From: Lepisosteus oculatus
Taxonomy: Eukaryota > Chordata > Actinopteri > Semionotiformes > Lepisosteidae
Length of the DNA: 64,000 nucleotides
NCBI RefSeq assembly: GCF_040954835.1
Contig: NC_090711.1
Span: 4,285,501 to 4,349,500 of the forward strand
Direction of reading: 5' to 3'
Positions 49,501-61,008 of this stretch are shown piece after piece (positions within the stretch are counted from its first letter, which is position 1; every line of letters starts with the position of its first letter). The position numbers and the translations under genes are program-made. The notes beneath the pieces were generated by a model. That model searched no databases, had not been told where the DNA came from, and saw nothing but the letters and a program-made list of their open reading frames with translations.

Positions 49501-52297
49501 GGGTATGGTCTTTTTACATCGGCAAACTGCAGCTCGGAGTCGTAGTGTGCTGTATTTTGTGGTGTGACTGTACTGTGAAGCATCTTCTCCTTTCCCTTTG
49601 CAGGATGAAAGCTTGAAGGCAGAGAACGATGAGGCTGATGACATGCCTGAGGTTCAGGAAACAGTGGCAGTTATCCCGGGCAGTACGCTGCTGTGGAGAA
49701 TATGGTCCAGACCTCCCCACTCTGCGCAGGTCAGAAGAATTATGTCTTCTCCAGCCTGTTGCACTCTTTGTCTCAACAGTATGCAATTCTTGAGTTACCA
49801 GACTCTCGATGGAAGAGATATTGTTGTCTTTGTGAAGTTGAATCCATCTTCCTCTTTCAAAGCTTTTCAGCAGCCACATATTTTATAAAACCCCACCTCT
49901 AAAAACACCCAAGATAATTTTTTGCCCCGCTAATTGTCTGCCACAAGAAGGGGCAATTCTGGTCCTGGAAGGTATTCTAGATCTCTTCAAAGCAACGGCA
50001 CTGATTGGCTTTGGGCAAACTTTAAATAGGTCTTGTTCAATCAATAATTGAAAACAAGCAGACACATTGGTACTCTAGGACCTAAATTGCCCATTCATGT
50101 TTTACTGACAGAATGCCATATTTATAGTGTAGAGCACTGCTGAGGTAGGGTGCACATTTACCAGCCAGAGCTGTTGGTTCAGCTTTTGTCCAGTGCCTGC
50201 AAACTTGCAGTGGTATCAGTAAGAAAATGTGCTGGTTATCCTGTTGGGATAATCTCTCCTGTCACTGCAGAACTTGCAGTATGTGAATATGTGACTTTTG
50301 AAAGAGCATTTCTGGAGCTCCCTGTAAAGGTAAAGGAGTGGTGGCTGTAAAGCCTTAAAAATGTACAGTCTATTGACTCTAGGCAGTTGTTCTAAGACTT
50401 GAGAGTTTTAAAACAATTGGAAATTCCAGATGGGTGGGCACGTAATGAAAATAATTACTTGTGATTTCAAATTTCTAAAAAAAAAAGTATTTCACGCTTG
50501 TACTTGCCTTGTACCTTTTACTTCCTATTTTTATGTATTCCCAGATGTATAATTTTACAAACTTTGCTATCACTCTGAATGAACTGGAACCAGGAATGGA
50601 CCGGATTTTACCACTGACAGATTGTCGCCTGCGTCCGGACATCAGGGCCATGGAAAATGGAGACATGGGTGTGTAAGACTTGTAGCATTGAACAAACTGA
50701 ATTTTTATCCATAATAAACATCAGCTCATTTTGCTTGCATTTGCTTATCATAAGTCCTGTGGGCCATATTGATTACAAATCATACAATTTATAGATGCAG
50801 GGCTGGTTTCACAGGCTAGTTTCAAATTTAGCTTTAACTATAGCTGTGACATGATGCTACATTCTTGGAAGTCCAGGAAGTCCCATCACTAATTGGATGT
50901 GTGTGAAACCACTGAATAGTGATTTTTTTTAAGCTTCACGTATACTGCTTAAGTTCACTTTGTGGAGCATTTAGGTAAAGAGCATAGTTTTTTACGTTCA
51001 GAAATTGCTTTACCGTACATTTATATTAGCTAAATTAATGCTGAGACTGTAGTTTTAATTTGAAGCCATTTAGTGATTTTAGCAATGTGCATTTATTTTG
51101 GACATTGCAACTCATTAATGCAGAAGGCTCAGAGGCACCCATATTTCCGCATGGGAGATGTAGATAGATACTTTATTGATCCCATGAGGGAAATTGGAGT
51201 GCAACAGCAGCTTAACACAGTCAACACAGCGATGTACACATGTAATGTGTTGGTATGATACAGTTATCATTGAGCAAAATGTTATCTTTTTACTTGTGGG
51301 AAATGAGAAACTTTTCGGAGGCTGTGGTCACCCCCTGGTTTTGTTTTGTGTTTGACAGAAGTGGCCAGCAGGGAGAAGGAAAGGCTGGAGGAGAAGCAGA
51401 GGGCTGCTCGTAAGGAACGAGCTAAGAGTGAGGAAGAGTGGTCACCCAGGTAAACATCATCATGTGATTGACAGCATCAAGCAGGATTATGGGATGTCTG
51501 TATTTCTCATTTTCCACAAGTGTTCACTGTCATTAAAAATAGGAATTCTTTACTAACTCCATTGTATAACTTAGTTGCATTTACAGTAGACTAAAATGGA
51601 TCCAGTTTCCTCAGCATTATTTCTATCTTACATAGAAAACATATAAATAAGTGCACTTCAATTAAAAAAAATAATTGAACCCGATAATTTCTTACTCTAA
51701 CATTTATAGAGCTGTAGAAAGAACAGTTAATGAGTATTACCTTATTTTTAATGGCTGAAAATGTCTTCCTTCCTATCTGCCTGGTTTTATCCCCAGGAAT
51801 CTTAATGTTTTTAGATTAGTTTTTAAGGCTAGTCCACTGGGAAAAGGGCAGTGCCTATTTCCTGTTCTTCATATATTCACTGAGATTCCTCATAAGCTAA
51901 AGATATTCATGCTAAATTTAGGCAAGCAATTAAAGATAAAATGATCAGTTTTTGGTGACTGAGTGTAGAAGGAAATACACTTGTGCTTGATTAAAAAAAG
52001 TAGCCTAAAAATACATGGCCTAGCACAGATTATAGTTGTTATTATTATATAGTATGTCTTTTGTGACCTTTAGTGGCTTAATATACTGTATTTGTGCAAC
52101 ACATAACACTTGTCTGTATTGAGGTTTACTATGTTTCTATTCCTTAATGCACATCTGGTATTGAGAAATCTATGATTTTTAATTTTTTTTTCAGGTGGTT
52201 CAGGTTAGACACAAATCCCCACACAGGGTCCCAGGACTGGATTTACACAGGAGGGTACTTTGATAGGAATTACACCGACTGTCCTGACATCTACTGA
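43552..52297 (+). CDS. osbpl2: osbpl2, oxysterol-binding protein-related protein 2 (ORP2), complete
   Basis: Span from the exon-2 acceptor to the stop; the coding part starts at ATG 43664 (AAAATGA) after 112 bases of 5' UTR. Thirteen coding exons with consistent GT-AG junctions give 475 residues; human ORP2 is about 480. ORP2 moves cholesterol against PI(4,5)P2/PI4P at ER contact sites with plasma membrane, endosomes and lipid droplets. Residues 6-12 EFFDAIT are the FFAT motif that binds VAP proteins in the ER. The ORD lipid-transfer domain fills about 85-475, with NPLLGET at 149-155 and the family signature EQVSHHPP at 170-177, whose two histidines bind phosphoinositide headgroups. Like other short ORPs it has no PH domain. 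Coding exons: 43664-43700, 44950-45082, 45321-45396, 46028-46162, 46709-46806, 47640-47822, 48156-48263, 48578-48667, 49152-49275, 49604-49729, 50545-50668, 51359-51449, 52195-52297. Confidence 0.96.
43664..43700 (+). CDS. osbpl2: osbpl2 first coding exon (FFAT motif)
   Basis: Twelve codons plus one base: [12 protein letters not shown] then G. It carries the whole FFAT motif. Exon starts at 43552 (TTTCAG|GCC); donor CACAG|GTAAGA. Confidence 0.95.
43757..43935 (+). mobile_element. V-SINE-like element, copy C
   Basis: Degraded tRNA-like head (AGCAGTGGTCAGGGAACTGG), then TGTACCCTTGAGAAAGGCAC, CAGTAAAATTTCCAGCTGTA and a diverged tail GTTGCTTTGGAAATGTGTGT. Same order and orientation as copies A and B. 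It lies 57 bases past the donor of the first osbpl2 coding exon. Confidence 0.7.
44950..45082 (+). CDS. osbpl2: osbpl2 coding exon 2
   Basis: Residues 13-57, Ser/Asn-rich acidic linker [17 protein letters not shown] to ENGIKQR. Acceptor GCATCAG|GCT, donor CGCAG|GTATAG. Poorly conserved linker between FFAT and ORD, as in the family. Confidence 0.9.
45321..45396 (+). CDS. osbpl2: osbpl2 coding exon 3
   Basis: [25 protein letters not shown]-type block ahead of the ORD. Acceptor TCTTCCAG|AAC, donor GGACTG|GTGAGT; ends in phase 0 at codon 82. Confidence 0.93.
45645..45945 (-). mobile_element. longer copy of the retroelement tail family, copy 3 of 3
   Basis: Starts with TTAAATAGTACTTTTCTGGA, a diverged form of the tail at 12563, and extends for some 300 bases through CACCACACCAGCTGTCAGTG, GGAGGCCGTGACTGGTAAAG and GTCAGGACCTCGGTTTTACA. 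It sits in the intron after coding exon 3 of osbpl2 and is antisense to the gene. Confidence 0.6.
46028..46162 (+). CDS. osbpl2: osbpl2 coding exon 4
   Basis: 45 codons starting [20 protein letters not shown], the strongly conserved N-terminal lid and start of the ORD. Acceptor GTTTCAG|GAG, donor ATGCAG|GTGATC. Confidence 0.96.
46709..46806 (+). CDS. osbpl2: osbpl2 coding exon 5
   Basis: Contains [20 protein letters not shown], the ORD core. Acceptor CTTCCAG|GCT, donor CACACG|GTGAGG. Confidence 0.96.
47640..47822 (+). CDS. osbpl2: osbpl2 coding exon 6 (OSBP signature)
   Basis: Contains the [12 protein letters not shown] signature and [18 protein letters not shown]. Acceptor ACTTCTAG|AGC, donor CTCAG|GTAAGC. 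Confidence 0.97.
48156..48263 (+). CDS. osbpl2: osbpl2 coding exon 7
   Basis: [28 protein letters not shown]-type block, central ORD strands. Acceptor CTCTTCAG|GCA, donor CACAG|GTAAGC. Confidence 0.96.
48578..48667 (+). CDS. osbpl2: osbpl2 coding exon 8
   Basis: [20 protein letters not shown] to IQDK. Acceptor TTTAACAG|TAC, donor AAAAA|GTAAGT. The split codon at the left junction is Ser (AG|T) where I expect Arg from human ORP2. Confidence 0.94.
49152..49275 (+). CDS. osbpl2: osbpl2 coding exon 9
   Basis: [20 protein letters not shown] then a Lys-rich stretch ending in QKQ. Acceptor TGAAACAG|CAA, donor AAGCAG|GTATTT. Confidence 0.95.
49604..49729 (+). CDS. osbpl2: osbpl2 coding exon 10
   Basis: 42 codons: variable acidic insert [15 protein letters not shown], then [20 protein letters not shown]. 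Acceptor CTTTGCAG|GAT, donor GCGCAG|GTCAGA. Confidence 0.94.
49944..50099. mobile_element. hAT-like MITE with terminal inverted repeats
   Basis: The left end has GGGCAATTCTGGTCCTGGAA; the right end, reverse-complemented, has GGGCAATTTAGGTCCTAGAG. The two ends match at most positions over about 27 bases and enclose 156 bases with no coding capacity. The 5' CAGGGGTGGGCAATT-like terminus is typical of non-autonomous hAT elements in fish. No matching 8-base target duplication is visible, so the insertion is old. Confidence 0.65.
50545..50668 (+). CDS. osbpl2: osbpl2 coding exon 11
   Basis: [20 protein letters not shown] to [16 protein letters not shown]. Acceptor TATTCCCAG|ATG, donor GACATGG|GTGTGT. 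Confidence 0.94.
51160..51255 (+). mobile_element. fish retroelement tail (TAGATAGATACTTTATTGATCC type)
   Basis: The string TAGATAGATACTTTATTGAT followed by CCCATGAGGGAAATTGGAG and a CAACAGCAGC stretch is a common motif at ends of fish non-LTR retrotransposons. It lies in the intron ahead of osbpl2 coding exon 12. Confidence 0.55.
51359..51449 (+). CDS. osbpl2: osbpl2 coding exon 12
   Basis: [20 protein letters not shown], the charged helix near the C-terminus. Acceptor TTGACAG|AAG, donor CCCAG|GTAAAC. Confidence 0.94.
52195..52297 (+). CDS. osbpl2: osbpl2 last coding exon
   Basis: Ends [11 protein letters not shown] then TGA at 52295-52297, the conserved ORP2 C-terminus. Acceptor TTTTTCAG|GTG. 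Confidence 0.95.
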
Positions 52298-55200
52298 GGG
52301 GGTAGTCACCTCCAGCCTTCAGCACCATATCATCTCTAATTGGAAATGGAAGAAACCAGTTGCTCGTTTCCCCCTAACGTGGCACAATTAACAATTTGTA
52401 CAAACCTTTTCCACTCGTGAAATAGTTCTGAGCCTGGGATGAAAATGTCATTGACTGGCAGCGAGAATGGGAAGAAGGAAAGCCGTGATCTCCCCAATTT
52501 CTCCCTCAGTCTCAGCATCTGCTATATCTCTGTAATCAGTATTTTTTCTTTTTTCCTCTGTAGTTTCCCTCATGTATCTTGCAGTATGTGGGAGTTTAAT
52601 CTCAAAAGCATCTTGAAGAAAGATCTCACAAGAGTCTGCATACGTGTTACAATCATGTCTGGTCAGCTGGTGCACTTTTAATTTTTTGGGGGTTTGTTTT
52701 AAGGAATAAGCGCAACTTGAGGTTTAATAGAAACCGGAGGCTCACATTTCTCATTTTCAAGGGTCCTACGTACTGCATTAAACAAAAAATTGGTAATATG
52801 ATCTTAGCAAGTCTACAGAATCTCTTACGTCACTGTAAAATGTTCTATTTGTGAGTTGTTGGTTAGATTAAAAAAAGAAAACCTGCAGTAGTGCCTATCG
52901 GCTAGTTTCAGATGAAGAGACCATTGTGCGGTTCTAAACATAAAAGCATTTAATTTAAACAGTAACATGTAACAGCGATCAGTTCTGTGATCGTTTAAAA
53001 ATTTTAAAAAAATGGTACGCATAAAGAATATTAATTTAAAATAAAGTAAGGTTTCATACTGTTTGTCATTTCCTTGTTATAAAAATATAAAAATGTCTAC
53101 CATTAGTGTATGCACTTGATGGGTATAGCTCCACAGTTATGACAGTATGCTAAACAGTATCTGAAGAGACAGTGAAAACACTTGAGACTACAGAAATCTT
53201 CAGTGACAAAGCAAAGCATGATGTTGATCAATACCAGCAAAGAAACAGGCATGTGCCATCATGAAATGTAGTAAAAAAGAATGGAAAGATTGTGTTTTGT
53301 TTTAGGTTTTATATATGAATTCCGGACTTTCCAAACTAGGTTTAAACCATCCGGCTTTAGTATAGCGCATGATTGTCAGACTCTCTTCCTGGGGTGCCTA
53401 GTGTCTGCTGGTTTATTTCCTAACCTAAGTACTCAAATAACCAATTTGCCAAATTATCAGACATATACAGAACACTCACTCATCAAGGTACATTTACTTA
53501 TAAAACACATCAGAGCCTAGTTACAGGCATTAGACTTATGCAGTTATTACAAATAATTAGACCCATTATGTAACTGACAGTGCAGTTTGGAACAAAAACC
53601 AAAGGACACTAGGCCTGACACTCGTGGTATAAGTGCATAAAAGATCCTGTTTCAGAGACGAGTGTGTCGTTTGTGTTTGCCTTTTCAGTTTGTTTCACCT
53701 TTCAGAGCTTAGTTAAGATATCCTCTTCTTTATAAGCATAACAAGTCCCATTACTCAAGCTGTTACTAGTTTGGCCAATTTCACATTTGCACAACTAGTC
53801 TGTGTGTGTCCTGTAATTGAAATGTTTTTGGCACTAAATATTTATGTTCCTTATTCTGATGCATGCTTACAAATGTAACCAATTAATTTGTTTTAGTTGG
53901 TGAGAAAACTGAAAGCTGCTTAAGACCATGTTTACCTAGTTAGTTAACTAACATTTTTTTAAATAATAAAATCATTCAATTCAAATAGATTTAAGTGTCT
54001 ATGTGTATGGTTGCCAAAGTGACTATTTTCATGTAGAAATTCCAAAGCCATACTAATGTTGCAGGTACAGGTATTCATATTTATATCAGTATACAGTATG
54101 TTGTAAAAACATGGTTCTGTGGAGTTGGATTAATTCATCTTTAGGACTGGAAATTATCTTGCATTTTTGACTGAACTGGCAGAAATCTTAAGCTAACATT
54201 GAATTCCACATTAATTATTCTATTAAGCCTAATTTACCTAAACATCAAATCAGGCTACATAACTGTTATCTCAGAATAAAGTAAGAATTCATTGCTGGTT
54301 ACCATGTGACTTCCAGAATATGAAAAATACTACCTGTATAGTCTATTATTTTTGTGTGAGGAGAATAGATCTAGAGGAAAAAGGGTTCTGAACATAGGTT
54401 TTAGAAATGTAGGTCAGCGGTGCTGTTTCTTTCTTTGGGATTGTATTCAATTATTTTCAAATTCAGCCTCCAAGATAGCTAGATTTCTAATGGACAGAAA
54501 ATGTTTGGCATTTAAAAATAGTCCTCATAGTTTTTTAAAACTATTTTTTTCCCTTCACATTCCGAATTGCTGTTTCTGAATTAAAATGCATATTGGGGGT
54601 AGAAACGGTAAAATGGAGTTAATTTCCAGATATAGTTCAAGATATTGGGTAGAATTTTGGGATTTTCTTTATGGTATGTACATGATGTAAACTGTAGATA
54701 GTTTAGTATGTAATAACAGTAATAATAAACTGCTGGTCTTCAGCAGTCTTATATGTCCACTGATTTTTGTCAGTGAGTGCTTTTCTGAACATCTTTATGC
54801 TACATAAAAGCAGCTATAATTGAAAGTAGTGTAGGCTTCTGAAATGTTCAGTGCTTTTAAAACATTACCTAAATCTATGCAAACAACAATCAATATGATC
54901 AACGTGTCACTTAAAATATGGAGTATATAAATACAGTACATAGGTTGGCCTTTTGTGTTTTAGGAATCTAGGAAGATTTATATCATCACCTTCAGGAAAA
55001 CAATGTGAACTGACTGATTTGGACATAGCTGTGGAGAATTTAATTGGTCTGCTACTTATTGTATGTGTAGTAGATAACCAAGTTTCAAGTGTTATTGCTA
55101 GATTGAATTTGATGGTCACTGTCTACATCTTTTGGCTTACTGTTTTCAAATAAAGGTTTGTGGAACTTGCATAGTTTCTTACACTGTTTAGTTTCTTAAT

Positions 55201-55980
55201 TCCGTAAGCAACTAAAAATATATTTTCAAATGAGTATTAAGCGGCGAACGTAAAGGTCAAGTTAAACATTGGGATCATGTGGAAAAGTGTGCAAACTTTC
55301 TAAACCATCACTCCATCATTATTGTGCCTTTCATCTTTATTAATGTCACTAAGCATTGGTGTTTAAAATAACTATGCTAAATATTCCAATAGTGCTACCT
55401 ATTTTCTACCCCTTTGTATATTAAAACACTACTACTGTTGTATTTATCCACTTAATTGCGGTCTTAAGAAATGTAAAAATTGGTTATTTGTAAACTAGCA
55501 ATATAAAAATGATCATTTAAAGTTTTTATTTTGCTGTGTATGGTTTTTGTGTAGAAAACTAATAACACTTGAGTCTGTACTGGTTGGCTGTCTCCTTGTT
55601 GTAAACTACAAATTTCCATCTAGACTAGTTTTTCCCCCTCTTTCTGTACTTTTGTTTGAACAATTTTTAGTTTGCCTTCTCAATATGGCATGGAGACGTT
55701 GGGTCATACTGAAAAAGAGACTTGCAAAATGAGTTTATTTTTATAGTATTTAAGGCAATTCCTTTCTCTTTTTGTCAAGTGTACCCCCTGTGTCTGAAAA
55801 GTAACATCAAACTAAATCATTTTCTTCTGTTTTTGAGGGGGGAAGAAGAGAGGGAGTTTTATCTGTATGCACAATACTATGTAGGCAGTTAAATGTAAGA
55901 GCTTCTCACAAAATCACAATATTCAGTTGGAAATACATTTGTTCTTTTTAAATAAAAAAAAATGTTGGTGAACAGCATGG
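52298..55980 (+). other. osbpl2: osbpl2 3' UTR and downstream flank
   Basis: AT-rich, with no coding signal. Candidate polyadenylation signals AATAAA lie at 53040-53045, 55149-55154 and 55951-55956. The last is followed within 60 bases by a T/GT-rich stretch (TGTTTGTCTG), the best-looking cleavage site, which would give a 3.7 kb 3' UTR. Which site is used cannot be told from the sequence. Confidence 0.5.
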
Positions 55981-57000
55981 TTCCTGTTTGTCTGTTTTTT
56001 ACTGTTGTAATAAATCATGAAATTTTAATGGGAGGGTTTTGTAATTTTTGGGGGGCGGGGAGTGTTTTGCATTAGGTATGGGTATGTGAAGCACTGAATT
56101 TAATTATAAATGGTTTTAGATCTTAAATAATATAACATAATGGAAATGATTACCTGAAGAATTTCTTTGCAAGTTAACATGTTCCCGAAGGATACTGACC
56201 ATGGAGTGGTAGTCTGGTCCACTCAGCAGTCACTGGCCTATGATGATCTGATTCTGCTGTGTTTTCCTTGTGGTTTTGCTGTGATTCTTTCCTTTTATAT
56301 ACAGCTGATTATCCCAGAGTGTTTTACATGTAAGGACGGGGTCAGCTTCATCCACTGCTGAAGTGCAGCACCGCAGCATTCATTATGAATCAGCGGGAGA
56401 AGGGAGAAAGTAATAGCTCAATTTACCTGGAAATGAGGACATTTTATAAAGGATATCACAATTCTGGAATAAAAGAATGGATAACGCTGAACATGTATAC
56501 CTTTGGTACCGTTTTCTCCCTGATTTGCGTATGAATGGTTAAATTATCTCGATTTCTTTTATTGATCTAGCAAATAAAACTAAAGTAAAGTAATATTCAA
56601 ATCAGCACTGTGAGGACGAAAGTTAAAAATGTGGAATTCAGTTTATTAAAGTAGTAAAACCTTTGAAACTCCATTACAATATAATCAATTAACACTGACT
56701 TTTTAAGCGGGATTATAGGAACTGAGTTTCTGCAGTAATGAAGGGACACTTTCCACTTCTAGTCTAATGCGTAAACCAATTGGCACCAGTGGATCTCATT
56801 TGGCACCACGAACTTGAATCTTGGATCTGACGCCCACCAGTAAAGCTTTTCCAGTGTTTTTTGTTGGTGGGTGCCAATAAAGTTTTGTCAAATTCTTTTG
56901 CGTTCTTCTCTCTCAGAGATTGCGCAGTGAGTTTATGACGCAGCAAAACCCCTCTACCTAACTTTAAAATATACGGCGTTTAAAGCACACGATTGACACT
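55981..57000. other. osbpl2-adrm1 intergenic spacer
   Basis: About 1 kb. The stretch 56160-56400 has CAGCTTCATCCACTGCTGAA and GTGCAGCACC, weakly like the retroelement family at 12563, but too diverged to call. No gene seen. Confidence 0.5.
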
Positions 57001-57143
57001 AACCTAATCCAACCAATGAGCTGGTTGTATCTCGTCCAGCCAATCAAACGACGTATTCAGACTCCAGGGGCGGTATTTTGTTTTCCTGCATTCCGCTGTG
57101 TTCGTGTGTGATTGTCTGTTTCGAAGATTGAAAATCAAAAGAG
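57000..57143 (+). promoter_or_regulatory. adrm1: probable adrm1 promoter and non-coding first exon
   Basis: Two CCAAT boxes at 57013-57017 and 57040-57044, about 27 bases apart, and a GC box GGGGCGG at 57067-57073. A TATA-less pattern like this fits a housekeeping gene. A donor AAAGAG|GTAACG at 57143/57144 can splice to the acceptor at 58109/58110, six bases before the ATG. The start site would fall near 57085-57120. Inferred from motifs only. Confidence 0.6.
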
Positions 57144-58115
57144 GTAACGCAGTCAAAACCGGTCAATAAAAAACGATTAAGTGGGATCTTAGGAGTACGG
57201 TTATACAAATTAAACGTCAAAGTAAAGTTGCACGATGAGCTTGTACCGTATGCCCGGTTTCTTAAAATATTTAATCTGAAGATTGGCGTTCGGGTAGCGT
57301 GATACAGAAAATCACCACTTCTGTAATTAGTGTTGTAATTTTGTAGTGCTTTATTCGTAATTGTTTGCCTGATATTTTAAAATAGACGAGTTACGATTTG
57401 ATTTTGAGAAATTGGTGAGCATCCTCTGTGCGGTTTAGTAGGTGAGCATTGCGTGATTAATTGAATGCGGTAGGACATTTAGTACCGTAGGGTGCAAAAC
57501 TGAAAACCTACTGCATGATGTTCTGATTCTGAAACGTAAAGGGACAAAAATCACAAGGTTTAAGGCAGGAGCTGGAATTGTGGATAGCCGACCTTAAGGA
57601 ACGGATGTAATCGTGGAAAACTGCAGTCTCACCCTTGGCAGGAGGTCCTGGTCTGGTAATATTACAGGCGTAGCTACTTTGTAATAGCAGGATACAGCCG
57701 TGCATGTCTGAACCAGAGTCTCTATGGACAGAAAATGTTTATATAGATTTTAGTGTATTCCGATACAGACAGCTGTATAAAGTCCTCAGAGCAGAGCTTA
57801 CTCGTTTCATTTTTTTTTCAGTGTTCGGTGCAACAGAATGTTTACAAATGGATGATTTCCCTCCGACGTTCATAAAACGTTTGCCAACACGCCCAATTTT
57901 ATAAACTTTCATTTTTCCCAAATATGAAAACAACATAGTTTCAGCGTGGGCCGTTCTGCCTTCTCCCTCTCAGTTGAGCAATGCCGGGAGATTGATCTGC
58001 TGCCCCTGAATAAAAATAAAAAGCTCACAATTTTTACTCATCAGGAAACTTTCCATCTTTTTCATGAAGGCAACCTTGAAGTCCTGTGATGTTTGTTTCT
58101 CCCATCTAGTCAAGC

Positions 58116-58325
58116 ATGTCTTCCGGCGCACTGTTTCCCAGTCTGGTGTCGGGGTCACGGGGCTCCTCCAGTAAGTACCTGGTGGAGTTCAGGGCTGGGA
58201 AGATGACCCTGAAAGGCAGCACTGTGACTCCTGACAAACGCAAGGGCCTCGTCTACATCCAGCAGACTGACGACTCTTTGATCCACTTCTGCTGGAAGGA
58301 CAGGACCACTGGCAACGTGGATGAT
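58116..58325 (+). CDS. adrm1: adrm1 coding exon 1
   Basis: 70 codons; the exon itself begins at 58110 after CCCATCTAG. Donor GTGGATGAT|GTAAGC, phase 0. First half of the Pru domain. Confidence 0.96.
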
Positions 58326-60684
58326 GTAAGCAGGCCCACCTGTTGCTCGCAAAAAATGTTGGAACTGAGAATCATTTTGGACCTTGGAAAACCTGGTGGT
58401 TTCTGGGAGACAGCTTGTGCTTTTAACGAGACGGAAATTCAGCATTTCATGAATCCCGATCTTAACAAGACTGGCTAATCAGAATGGCTTTTAAATTTCA
58501 GGATCCCAGTAATCTTGACAGTTGTTTTTAATCTTCTGTGAAATATTTCCCATTTGTGAAACCAATTTACAGCCTTGCGCTGAGATGTATTTAGAAATTA
58601 GTCCATTAGAAAGGCCTCTTTGAGCACAACATGTTCACTTCATTCAGCCACAGAGTGTGGATATACAGAGTGTGTTCTGTTATTATTTGACCTGTGGACA
58701 CTGACTATGTAAACTACTGGAAGTTAATATCATAATGTTGCAATGCATTTCAGGATCTCATCATTTTCCCTGATGACTGTGAATTCAAGAGGGTAACTCA
58801 GTGCACTACTGGCCGAGTATATGTGCTGAAGTTCAAGGCAGGATCTAAGAGACTGTTCTTTTGGATGCAGGTAAATCGGCCTCATTTGAATCCCAATATG
58901 ACTGGGACTTGCCCTTCCTTGTAATTTCTCATCACCTTGTGCACGCCATTTTATTAGATCTCAGATAAGAACGTAAGGCTACAAATAAGAGGAGGCAGTT
59001 CAATCCATTTTGCCTAAATTTGGTTGCTAATTAACAATCCAAGGACCTTGTCCAGCTTTTCCCAGGAAATAAGATTCAACAACATGGCTAGGTTTTTTAT
59101 CCAGGCCTCTGCAACCCAAGGGGCCTCATCTCTGTGTTGGCGATTAGGGAAAATGAGATTGGAGTTCAGATGTGGCCTTCTGCAGCTCTTTGGAACCTAC
59201 GTGGTGGACTATAATGTTAATGCCTTTTTTTAGTTAGTACGTAAACCAAACATGTTTATAGAGCCTGTTCCATTTGTTCCAATCCAATAGATTGTCTGCA
59301 TTTCACTCAGAATGTATAGGCTTATTTTCTTTTAAAAGACTTTCAGTGCTTCATTGCTTTCAGTGCCATCAAATCAAAGTTTTAAAAAGAGAAGTTGTTT
59401 TCCTGTTTGCTTGATGACTCTCCCTCCCTCTTCCAGGAGCCAAAATCCGACAAAGATGAGGAGTATTGCCGTAAAGTGAATGAATACCTCAACAACCCCC
59501 CGATGCCTGGGGCTCTGGGGAGTGGAAGCAGTGGAGGCCACGAGCTCTCCGCTTTAGGAGGTGAGGTATAGAGGGGAGAACTTCTGACCGAGGCCATGAG
59601 TTACAGTACAATCTCTGATTGTAACAGTAAAAACTGGTATGCACTTTTAACAAAGTTTTAAACTTTTAACAGGAGAAGGTGGCCTGCAGAGCCTTCTGGG
59701 TAATATGAGCCATAACCAGTTGATGCAGCTGATTGGACCAACGGGGCTTGGAGGACTCGGTGAGTTTCTCCGTTTTCTTGTGAATTTCCTAATAACAAAA
59801 CATCTCGTGAAGTTGCTGAACTCGTTTTCGACTTTACCCACAGGACGAGAAGAGTTCGTTTTTTTTTCGTAGTTAGTCTAATGCCTTGTGCATCCCTGCT
59901 GTGTTGATCCGCCTTTAAGCTGGAGGAAAAATGTTTTCCCTCCAGTGCTAATGACATGATTTTGTAGTAGTTCTTTAAAACTTTCCATTGTAAAGTGGGT
60001 CAAAGGTTTAGCACCAGTGAAATTCCATGTACATTACCTCCTTCATGAGTACACATGACTCAAAATAAAGGGTTACATAGAATTAGTCTTATTAACTCTG
60101 TTACATTTTTGGTCTTGAAGCTGTGAAACTTGTTAAAGCTGTTTTCCGTTGTCAGGTGGGCTTGGTGCTCTTGCTGGGCCCGGGCTGGCGAGTCTGCTGG
60201 GCAGTGGAGGGCCGCCCACAAGCAGTTCCTCCTCCAGGTAATAAAATCCGGGTTTTTTATTATATAACTTGCCGACACGAAGTAAATAATGGCTTGACTG
60301 AAACCTTGTTCACACCTAGTTGTTGCAGCAGAAACACACACACAATGTCGTGAAACTTCAGATTGTGGATTCAGGTGTTAAAATGTGTTCAGTGAATTAT
60401 AACCAGCCGAAGGCATTCTCCTTCAGTGTTGTGGTGTTACAAATGGGCAGTGCCCAGGGCTTTAAAAAGCCTTTACTTAACTGGTTCCATTCTTCACCCC
60501 TCTGCTCTTCTTAATACCACCTTCCACGGTCTCCTCTATTGTTATTGTTGTATTGCTGTAATTATAATTGTGTCCTATCTTGTGAAATCTTTTTATTTAT
60601 TGTTGTAGTCTTCTTATTTATTGTAATTGTCATCCTGTAAAGCGCTTTGAGAAGTCACCTTTAAAGGCGCTATATAAAATAAAG

Positions 60685-60717
<33 letters not shown>

Positions 60718-60975
60718 TGATGTTCCAAGTTTCACATCTCCATTGAAAATGGAGGCTGTAAGAAATGGCATCGCCGGCTTGTTTTGACGTTGATTTCGAG
60801 AAACTGCCTTGCTTTCAGCTCCCGCAGCCAGTCCGCCGCTGTCACCCCATCCTCCGCCGCTTCCGCGACCCGCATCAGCTCGGCCCAGGCTCCCGCCCCG
60901 ATCGCGCCGGCGGCGCCCTCCACCGCGTCCCCCAGCACCCCTGCGCCCAGCAGCACCGCCGTCACGCCCCCGGCT

Positions 60976-61008
<33 letters not shown>

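Noticed and set aside
58116-58478. 120-residue frame as a complete small protein
   Set aside because: After codon 70 it reads through the GTAAGC donor into intron; the conserved Pru sequence continues at 58754.
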